From Verrucomicrobiota bacterium (lineage in GTDB: Bacteria; Verrucomicrobiota; Verrucomicrobiia; Limisphaerales; SXQI01), in NCBI GenBank assembly GCA_008933045.1, contig WBXJ01000059.1, positions 1 to 12,835 on the forward strand: a stretch of DNA of 12,835 bases. Direction: 5' to 3'. Positions 7,466 through 12,835 of this stretch are shown here, piece after piece. Both the position numbers and the translations under genes were made by a program. Under the pieces are notes generated by a model that saw nothing but the letters and a program-made list of their open reading frames with translations, was not told where the DNA came from and did not search any database. How positions within the stretch are numbered: the first letter of the stretch is position 1; each line of letters begins with the position of its first letter.

Positions 7466-8896
7466 ATGACACAACCGCACATGCCCGCGTTAAGGCGCGG
7501 CAAGGCTTACGAGAGCCTCGATAAAAACCAATTGGTCGATCACCGCAATGGCGAAGTTTTAGTCTCCATTAGTCAAGTCAACGCTGGGATTATCAGGAAG
7601 GATTTGGCGCGAATCAGCGAGGGAAGGGCCGCCTTGAAGCGTTTTACTGTGGAGCAACTCATTGAGATTTCCATCAAGGCGGGTGATCTCTTTTTGAACG
7701 GCGTTCTCCCTCTAGGCGACAAAGGGCATACCCAATCCGCGCAAGAATACACGGAGACACTTTCCAGAACGAGCGGTCTGCCCCATGTCATGGTTCGGCG
7801 TAATATGGTGAAGATTCACCAAGCACTGACCTGCATGCGGACGGTGCTCAACGGGCTGACTCGTGGGTTGGATCTATCCGTAATCGACCGTGGTTATGGG
7901 GAGCAATCGGGATCGCCTGTGAGTTATTATCCCACAACGCAGGCGTTGGGATTGGTCATGCCGAGTAATTCACCTGCGGTCAATTCGCTTTGGCTTCCGG
8001 CGATTCCTCTGAAAACACCCGTTATTATCAAGCCCGGGCGCGAGGAACCCTGGACACCTTATCGCTTGATCCAAGCCTTCATCGCCGCAGGGTGTCCTTC
8101 GGAAGCGTTTGGTTTTTACCCGACTGATCACGAGGGTTCTGGCGAGATTTTGAAATCGTGCGGGCGTGCATTGATCTTTGGCGATCGCAATACGACGGCA
8201 CAATACGCGACAAATCCCGCAGTCCAAGTGCATGGGCCCGGCTTTAGCAAAATCTTGATTGGTGCGGACGAAATTGAACGGTGGCCTGAATTTATTGATC
8301 TAATTGCCGGCTCCATTGCGGATAATGGTGGTCGGAGTTGTATCAATGCTTCGGCGGTTGTGGTTCCGAAATATGGTCGAGAGATTGCGGAGGCGTTAGG
8401 TCGAAAACTGGGGCCAATCACTCCTCTGCCTGCGACGGATGAGAATGCTAGGCTCTCCGGATTTGCGAACGTTAAAATGGCCGACTTTATTGATAGTGCC
8501 ATCGAGGAGGGACTCAAGACTCCGGGGGCGGAAGAGGCGACAGCTCCGTTTCGGAATGGCCCGCGCCGCACCGAATTCGAAGGCGGCGTCTACTTGCGCC
8601 CGACGATTGTGCGTTGTGATAGTTTTCAACACCCACTTGCAAATACTGAGTACCTCTGTCCTTACGCCAGCGTGGTTGAGGTTCCGCAGTCAGAAATGCT
8701 CAAACAGATCGGGCCTTCCCTTGTGGTCACCGCGATCACAAAGGATAGCAAGTTTATGGAAGAACTGCTCGATTCATCCTTGATTGAGCGTCTCAATCTG
8801 GGGCCGATCAGTACGATGAAGATTTCATGGGATCAACCGCACGAGGGTAACATGTTCGAGTTCCTCTACAAGCGTCGGTCGATCGAGCGGGCCTAA
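7466..8896 (+). CDS. Aldehyde dehydrogenase superfamily protein, atypical, possibly CoA-acylating
   Basis: The 476-residue protein has the NAD(P)-dependent aldehyde dehydrogenase fold. Recognisable points are the oxyanion Asn168 in VMPSNSPAV (usually PWNFP), Lys189 in VIIKPG, FGDRNTT at 238-244 (usually FTGST), nucleophile Cys292 in NGGRSCINAS, and YLRPTIV at 376-382 with Glu395. The canonical L-E-L-G-G segment bearing the general-base glutamate is replaced by VHGPGFSKI (255-263), with no Glu. CoA-acylating members (EutE, PduP, the N-terminal half of AdhE) also lack this Glu and have G-x-G-N-x-P there, so an acyl-CoA/aldehyde reaction is inferred; a substrate cannot be named. The first ~100 residues are unlike common aldehyde dehydrogenases. 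An iron-dependent alcohol dehydrogenase follows 76 bp downstream and probably handles the same aldehyde. No microcompartment shell gene is visible in the window. Confidence 0.88.
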   Translation: MTQPHMPALRRGKAYESLDKNQLVDHRNGEVLVSISQVNAGIIRKDLARISEGRAALKRFTVEQLIEISIKAGDLFLNGVLPLGDKGHTQSAQEYTETLSRTSGLPHVMVRRNMVKIHQALTCMRTVLNGLTRGLDLSVIDRGYGEQSGSPVSYYPTTQALGLVMPSNSPAVNSLWLPAIPLKTPVIIKPGREEPWTPYRLIQAFIAAGCPSEAFGFYPTDHEGSGEILKSCGRALIFGDRNTTAQYATNPAVQVHGPGFSKILIGADEIERWPEFIDLIAGSIADNGGRSCINASAVVVPKYGREIAEALGRKLGPITPLPATDENARLSGFANVKMADFIDSAIEEGLKTPGAEEATAPFRNGPRRTEFEGGVYLRPTIVRCDSFQHPLANTEYLCPYASVVEVPQSEMLKQIGPSLVVTAITKDSKFMEELLDSSLIERLNLGPISTMKISWDQPHEGNMFEFLYKRRSIERA

Positions 8897-8972
8897 GCAA
8901 GTCGATGGTTCGTGCAATCCTCAAAACCCTTCAAAGGCTGGCGTTGAAACACGCAACGGCGTGCGACTTTCC

Positions 8973-10187
8973 ATGATGACTCCACACAGACCTGAACCGA
9001 GTATTGCATCGCAGGAGGCAGGTTTTCCGTTCGATACAGGCGAACGAATCCAGATGATCTTTGGCGTGGGTGCGGTCGAACGGATTGGAGTACTCGCGAG
9101 CCAATTGCCAGCCAAACGCGTGCTTTTAGTCACGGATCCAGGGTTGGTGAAAGCAGGGCACGCGGGTCGCGTCCGTGACTTGCTTCAGGCGAGTCAGTTG
9201 GTGGTGACACTCCATGATCAAGTGCACGAAAACCCGACCACTGCCGATGTGGATCGTGCCGTGGCGATCGCTCGCGAGGCCAAGGTCGATGCAATTGTCG
9301 GCTTGGGTGGAGGAAGCTCGATAGACACGGCGAAGGGCTGCAATTTTATTCTGACCAATGGCGGGCGCATGCAAGACTATTGGGGCGTTGGCAAAGCGCG
9401 TCACCCGATGCTGCCTTTGATCGCGATTCCCACCACTGCTGGCACGGGCAGCGAGTGTCAATCATTCGCACTCATCGCCGACGAAATAACGCATCAAAAA
9501 ATGGCCTGTGGTGATCCTAAAGCCATGGCACGTATCGCGTTGCTTGATCCTTCCTTGACCGTATCCATGCCTCGACGCGTGACGGCCTGCACGGGGGTTG
9601 ATGCGCTAGCTCATGCCCTCGAGACGAGCGTAACGAAGGAGAAAAACTCGTTGTCTTGGAAGTATTCCAAAGAAGCCTTCGTGCGATGTTTTAAACACTT
9701 TGCGCTGACCCTGCGCGATCCCATGAATATGCAAGCCCGAGGCCAAGTGATGCTCGGTGCCGCATTGGCCGGATTAGCCATCGAGAACAGTATGCTCGGT
9801 GCCGCACACTCGGCCGCGAACCCACTGACCGCACACTTTGGACTAATCCACGGCGAGGCAGTCGGTTTGATGTTGCCGGCAGTGCTTCGCTACAATTCTC
9901 AGGATGCTGCTTCAGCTCAGGCTTATGCGGAACTTGCGGTGGCCGCTGGCATCAGTCGCGCGGATGCCTCCGTAGCAGAGGCCGTGGAAGCGTTAATCCA
10001 ACAGATTTGCCAAACGCTCGACGAAGCCGGCCTCGTCCCTTCACTGGCGGACGCAGGAGTTTCGTTTGAAGCTCTTCCAATGCTAGCCGCAGAAGCCGCA
10101 CAGCAATGGACCGCCAAATTTAATCCCAGACCCGTGCAGTCCGAAGACTTCCAAGCCCTCTACCGCCAAGCCTGGCAACGTCGTTGA
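8973..10187 (+). CDS. Iron-containing (type III) alcohol dehydrogenase
   Basis: A cytoplasmic NAD(P)-linked, metal-dependent dehydrogenase of 404 residues, interconverting an alcohol and an aldehyde. The N-terminal domain carries the cofactor-binding GLGGGSSIDTAKG (110-122) and IPTTAGTGSE (152-161). The C-terminal helical domain supplies the metal ligands Asp210 and His214 (GVDALAHALE), His279 (AAHSAANPL) and His293 (LIHGEAVGLMLP), all present. The segment before G-V-G-A (IQMIFGVGAVERIG) is the typical family opening. I chose the ATG at 8973; ATG at 8976 and an in-frame GTG at 8961 are alternatives, and no Shine-Dalgarno sequence decides between them. A small 5-bp GC hairpin (8950-8963) lies just upstream. 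The 76-bp spacing and shared direction suggest an operon with the preceding aldehyde dehydrogenase. The substrate is unknown. No terminator is seen between its stop and the tRNA gene, which is on the other strand. Confidence 0.93.
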   Translation: MMTPHRPEPSIASQEAGFPFDTGERIQMIFGVGAVERIGVLASQLPAKRVLLVTDPGLVKAGHAGRVRDLLQASQLVVTLHDQVHENPTTADVDRAVAIAREAKVDAIVGLGGGSSIDTAKGCNFILTNGGRMQDYWGVGKARHPMLPLIAIPTTAGTGSECQSFALIADEITHQKMACGDPKAMARIALLDPSLTVSMPRRVTACTGVDALAHALETSVTKEKNSLSWKYSKEAFVRCFKHFALTLRDPMNMQARGQVMLGAALAGLAIENSMLGAAHSAANPLTAHFGLIHGEAVGLMLPAVLRYNSQDAASAQAYAELAVAAGISRADASVAEAVEALIQQICQTLDEAGLVPSLADAGVSFEALPMLAAEAAQQWTAKFNPRPVQSEDFQALYRQAWQRR

Positions 10188-10210
10188 GAGTGTGGATTTT
10201 TAGGATGAAG

Positions 10211-10285
10211 TGGTGCGCGCTGGAGGTTTCGAACCTCCGACCCCCACCGTGTCAAGGTGATGCTCTACCACTGAGCTAAGCGCGC
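10211..10285 (-). tRNA. tRNA-Val (anticodon GAC)
   Basis: A complete 75-nt cloverleaf on the minus strand. The acceptor stem GCGCGCT/AGCGCGC is perfect, the D arm is GCTC-AGTGGTA-GAGC, and the anticodon arm is TCACC-TTGACAC-GGTGG with one G-U pair, giving anticodon GAC for GTC/GTT valine codons. The variable loop is GGGTC and the T arm is GGAGG-TTCGAAA-CCTCC. The discriminator is A73, and the CCA end is encoded in the DNA (10211-10213). It lies 92 bp downstream of phosphatidylserine decarboxylase in the same direction. The gap shows short TGCCTT repeats but no clear promoter. Confidence 0.97.
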
Positions 10286-10377
10286 CCCGTAGGGTTCGAG
10301 TAAAATGCTTAAGGCAAGGCACGAAGGCAAGCCAGAATTGAGTGTAAATTGATAGTGAATTGGAAAGGCGCGTGCGA

Positions 10378-11274
10378 TTAGCTGAGGCACTTGCCCATTT
10401 GATCTCCCATGCGTGCGTATAATTCTCGTTGTTGTCCTGAGTGTTGGAGTAAGTCGGAATCTAATTGCACGCTGTCGGGCGGAAATAGGGTGAGGGTAGA
10501 GGAACCCCCAAATTTAAAGTAACCTTTTTCTTGGCCTTTTTCGACCCACGCATCTGGTTGATAGGTGTATTCAAAACTACCGACGCAGGTTGCGCCAATC
10601 TCAAACATCAGGACGGAACCCAATCTCGGAGACTCGATCCGGCACCAAGCGCGCTTGTTCTCGGCAAGGATGTTGAGGTTCTGCCTCAATGCGATGGGGT
10701 TGACGGAATAGAGCGGTCCGTCGACAAGTGTGGTTTGAGTTGCACGTCCGGTTAATGGAAAGTGAAAGCGGTGATAATCCACAGGGCACAAACGCGAAAG
10801 GATTGCGGTGCCATTCTCGTATTGCTTTGCGAGTTTTGGATCTCCGAGGAGTTTGAGTAAATCGAATCGCTGGCCTTTGATGAAAAACCCCGAGGCTTGC
10901 GAGATGTTTTGAAAACCTAGATGCCGCCCGTCCGCAGGGAAGCAGATGGAGTTGGGGTCTGCAGAAATCGGTCGAGCGGAGGGTTTGAGTTTTCGATAAA
11001 AAAACTCGTTAAAAGTGCGATAGGACTCAACTGGGTCGGCCAACTCGGAGGTGTCGGTGCCATATTTCTGGAGGAACGGTGCGATCTTTTCGCGGCTCGC
11101 GGCCGAGTCCATCCGTCGGCCATACCAGCGAGAGAAGAAGGCTCTTTTCACTAATGCGTGAAGGGATAATCGGCCTAGCGGATTGCCATAGGTCCATTTC
11201 AACCATGCGAGGCCGTAGACATCCTCCTGTTCGATCTGGTGAGTGTATCGGTTGTAAAAAGTGATCGGCTCCAT
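10378..11274 (-). CDS. psd: Phosphatidylserine decarboxylase proenzyme
   Basis: This enzyme converts phosphatidylserine to phosphatidylethanolamine at the cytoplasmic membrane, the last step of that pathway. It has 298 residues, full length for the family. The self-cleaving site is FGGSST: cleavage between Gly257 and Ser258 would give a beta chain of 257 residues and an alpha chain of 41 residues with an N-terminal pyruvoyl group made from Ser258. The other processing residues are visible: Asp115 in FPADGRHLGF and His168/His171 in PVDYHRFHFPLTG. The GGSS form, rather than LGST, and the N-terminal region with the RTFNEFFYRKLKP block (86-98) are typical of PSD type II proteins. The start is the ATG at 11274, with no Shine-Dalgarno sequence. 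The gene follows the YaeQ-like gene after 70 bp on the same strand. No phosphatidylserine synthase gene is in the window. Confidence 0.96.
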   Translation of the reverse strand: MEPITFYNRYTHQIEQEDVYGLAWLKWTYGNPLGRLSLHALVKRAFFSRWYGRRMDSAASREKIAPFLQKYGTDTSELADPVESYRTFNEFFYRKLKPSARPISADPNSICFPADGRHLGFQNISQASGFFIKGQRFDLLKLLGDPKLAKQYENGTAILSRLCPVDYHRFHFPLTGRATQTTLVDGPLYSVNPIALRQNLNILAENKRAWCRIESPRLGSVLMFEIGATCVGSFEYTYQPDAWVEKGQEKGYFKFGGSSTLTLFPPDSVQLDSDLLQHSGQQRELYARMGDQMGKCLS

Positions 11275-11344
11275 AGGGAGTTGAGGTGTTGAATGTAATG
11301 TTGGGCGCGGCGTTTGACGATCAAGTTTCGTGATGGTGAACGAA

Positions 11345-11893
11345 TCAAAAAACTAAAGTTTCGAAGGGCATTTCGAACCACATCCCGTTGAAATCGAAAT
11401 GCATTTCGGGTGGATCCATCGCAGCGCTGACCCAGAGAACATCATTTCGGCTCCTGACCAACGAGGTCATCTCGGCAAACATTTCTCGGTCTAACGCGAG
11501 GAGGTGGTACCGCTTCCGGCGTAGTTCGGCTTTGGCCATGGCTCGCAGTAGATCATTGGCTGCGTCGATGGACGGTTGGACGATCCAGATTTCTGCCTCG
11601 GGTACTTTGACGGCTAATTTGTTGAGTTTGTTGACGGTGCACTCACCGCATTGTACCCACAGGACTGGACGAAGTTCGTAATCTAATTGGATCAGATCTG
11701 GAATGAAGGGGATCGAGTCGTTATGCAAATTCATTCCGATCTGAAGCCGATCGCGATAAAAAAAAAGGTAACTTACCAACTTGAGGGCAACGTGCTCGAT
11801 CGTTTCAGGTTCCTGTCGGCCGATGATGATTTTGTGCGGCAGCTTGCGCTTCCAATCCTTCGACTCCAACGTGCAACTATGTTTGCCGCTCAT
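11345..11893 (-). CDS. YaeQ-like protein (PD-(D/E)XK-type fold)
   Basis: A 182-residue protein resembling E. coli YaeQ in length and in the order of its motifs; I judged this by eye. Shared features are EPETIEHVALKLVSYL at 28-43 (YaeQ P-S-E-T-x-E-R-x-x-L-R-L-L-A-W-L), a Y-R-D-R-L-Q motif near 46, PDLIQLDYELRPVLWVQCG (65-83) against the YaeQ P-E-L-W/L-W-I-E-L-G segment, a Lys-rich NKLNKLAVK, and a final VLWVSAAMD with an acidic/aromatic tail. YaeQ belongs to the PD-(D/E)XK nuclease-like superfamily, but its function is unsettled. Here the W-I-E-L-G glutamate is replaced by Gln81, so nuclease activity is doubtful. The start is the ATG at 11893, which overlaps the L,D-transpeptidase stop as ATGA. 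A frame extension to 11971 lies fully inside that gene and was not used. Confidence 0.78.
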   Translation of the reverse strand: MSGKHSCTLESKDWKRKLPHKIIIGRQEPETIEHVALKLVSYLFFYRDRLQIGMNLHNDSIPFIPDLIQLDYELRPVLWVQCGECTVNKLNKLAVKVPEAEIWIVQPSIDAANDLLRAMAKAELRRKRYHLLALDREMFAEMTSLVRSRNDVLWVSAAMDPPEMHFDFNGMWFEMPFETLVF

Positions 11894-12835
11894 GGCTCCA
11901 CAACCACTGGCAAACCGACCCACACGAGATCGAATAGGAACTCTGCGTTCCAATTGGCTAACCGAAAGCATCCGTGGGATTCAGTGCGTCCCACTTGCTC
12001 TGGTTTAGGTGTGCCGTGGATCCCATAGCCCGGGCGATCTAGGCCGATCCAAGCTGTGCCCACGGGATTATTGGGTCCAGGAGGAATTACTAATTTGCGG
12101 CCGATCGCTTGTGCCTCCGGTGATTCTGGATAGACAGCGGGGTCAAAGACATAATTGGGGTTGCGAGCAACCTTGGCGACGGAGAGTTGACCGACTGGTC
12201 GCTTCTCCACTTTCTGCGCGATGCTGCAAGGGAAGTGAGCCAACAAATTGCTGGAGGTTCCAAAGGCTTGGAGTGACTTGGCTCCGAGTTGGATTTTGAT
12301 CACAGCCGCACGCTCGCGTTGGACGGGTCGAACGGCATTCGGGACTTTTAATACCGTTCCTGCAGCGATGTTCGTCCAGTTGACACCGAGGTTGAGCGAA
12401 CGAATCATCGTTTGTGAAGCGAGATACTTTTCCGCAACGAGTTCTAAGACTGATTCGTATTCCAACGCCTCTTGTTCTGATTTTTCGATCCACGTCGTGC
12501 CAATCGTCATCAATCGAGACAGGTCATTGGATGAGACTTGGTAGGTGGTGAAGGTGGGGCCGCTTAGATACATCCGCTGCTTTGTTGCTTCGTTGAGCTC
12601 GCCGTCGGGAAGCAGATGTTGTTGGAGTTGAAATGCTCTCACCGCCGCCCGAGTTTGTGATCCGAGTGATCCGTCGATAGGGCCGCTGGAAATTCCTGCG
12701 GATAACATCGCAATCTGCGCCTCCAAAACTGTCGAAGCGGTGCGCATTTCTGGGTGGAGAGGAGGTAATGCTTCGGGTGTTGGTTTTGAGGGTAAGATCA
12801 GTGGTGGAGGCGTTTGATTGGTCCTAGTTGGACTA
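11890..12835 (-). CDS. L,D-transpeptidase with peptidoglycan-binding and LysM-like domains (5' end missing)
   Basis: This cell-wall enzyme forms 3-3 peptidoglycan cross-links or attaches proteins. The frame stays open to the window edge, so the signal peptide and start lie outside. An internal ATG at 12747 sits between a proline-rich linker and the first domain and is an unlikely start. Numbering from that ATG: a peptidoglycan-binding helical domain at about 7-60, including GPIDGSLGSQTRAAVRAFQ (22-40); a LysM-like segment at about 97-137, Y-E-S-V-L-E-L-V-A to TVLKVPNA; and the YkuD catalytic domain at about 146-284. The catalytic signature is complete: IHGTP with His244, then SHGCFRL with His258, Cys260 and Arg262. 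The PNNPVGTAWIGL segment before it is typical of the family. The YaeQ-like gene is coupled to its stop codon by a 4-bp ATGA overlap. Confidence 0.94.
   Translation of the reverse strand, partial: SPTRTNQTPPPLILPSKPTPEALPPLHPEMRTASTVLEAQIAMLSAGISSGPIDGSLGSQTRAAVRAFQLQQHLLPDGELNEATKQRMYLSGPTFTTYQVSSNDLSRLMTIGTTWIEKSEQEALEYESVLELVAEKYLASQTMIRSLNLGVNWTNIAAGTVLKVPNAVRPVQRERAAVIKIQLGAKSLQAFGTSSNLLAHFPCSIAQKVEKRPVGQLSVAKVARNPNYVFDPAVYPESPEAQAIGRKLVIPPGPNNPVGTAWIGLDRPGYGIHGTPKPEQVGRTESHGCFRLANWNAEFLFDLVWVGLPVVVEP

Noticed and set aside
8128..8571. 147-codon minus-strand open frame opposite the aldehyde dehydrogenase
   Set aside because: It is antisense to catalytic-domain codons, has low-complexity Ser/Pro/Arg content and no domain signs.
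8961..8972. GTG start for the alcohol dehydrogenase
   Set aside because: It sits inside a small hairpin and has no Shine-Dalgarno sequence; the ATG four codons later is preferred.
10211..10285. tRNA-Val as an integration (att) site
   Set aside because: No integrase, no second copy of the tRNA 3' end and no foreign-looking genes lie beside it.
10300..10325. Short TGCCTT repeats upstream of the tRNA as a regulatory array
   Set aside because: Three very short, irregular copies within about 20 bp could easily arise by chance.
11894..11971. Longer N-terminus for the YaeQ-like protein
   Set aside because: It lies wholly inside the transpeptidase catalytic domain codons; the ATGA overlap start gives a natural length for the family.

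Overview
The window reads as ordinary chromosomal DNA of a Gram-negative-type bacterium, most likely a member of the Verrucomicrobiota. This assignment is an inference from gene content: a DUF5722 protein, a DUF6941 protein, a PSD-II-type phosphatidylserine decarboxylase with a GGSS processing site, and a LysM/peptidoglycan-binding L,D-transpeptidase. It also fits the near absence of Shine-Dalgarno sequences in front of the genes. No marker gene in the window proves the phylum. I see no integrase, transposase, phage gene or CRISPR array.

Layout. Bases 1-852 are the 3' end of a plus-strand gene for a protein with repeats of a G-x-G-Y-T/D-x-x-P type, closed by a very strong intrinsic terminator (876-909). 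A minus-strand gene (930-2297) follows for a secreted DUF5722 protein that keeps two glutamates placed like the catalytic pair of clan GH-A glycosidases. It diverges over only 47 bp from a plus-strand envelope-stress block (2345-6037): a two-PDZ HtrA/Deg protease, an OmpR-type response regulator and a membrane histidine kinase. Converging on the kinase with an 11-bp gap is a minus-strand pair (6049-7244): a DUF6941 protein, then a TauE/SafE (TSUP) transporter.

A 221-bp divergent region holds a TATAAT box 6 bp before the next start codon, suggesting a leaderless mRNA. It leads into a plus-strand pair (7466-10187): an aldehyde dehydrogenase family protein without the usual general-base glutamate, and an iron-dependent alcohol dehydrogenase. 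Together they look like a two-step acyl-CoA (or acid)/aldehyde/alcohol conversion. The rest is minus strand, in transcription order: an L,D-transpeptidase cut by the window edge, a YaeQ-like protein coupled to it by an ATGA overlap, phosphatidylserine decarboxylase, and tRNA-Val(GAC) with an encoded CCA end. Much of the window therefore concerns the cell envelope: periplasmic proteolysis, two-component sensing, peptidoglycan cross-linking and phosphatidylethanolamine synthesis.

No clearly new multi-gene system is visible. The points most worth following are the atypical aldehyde dehydrogenase with its alcohol dehydrogenase partner, the glycosidase-like DUF5722 protein, the YaeQ-like/L,D-transpeptidase coupling, and an inverted repeat upstream of the HtrA gene.
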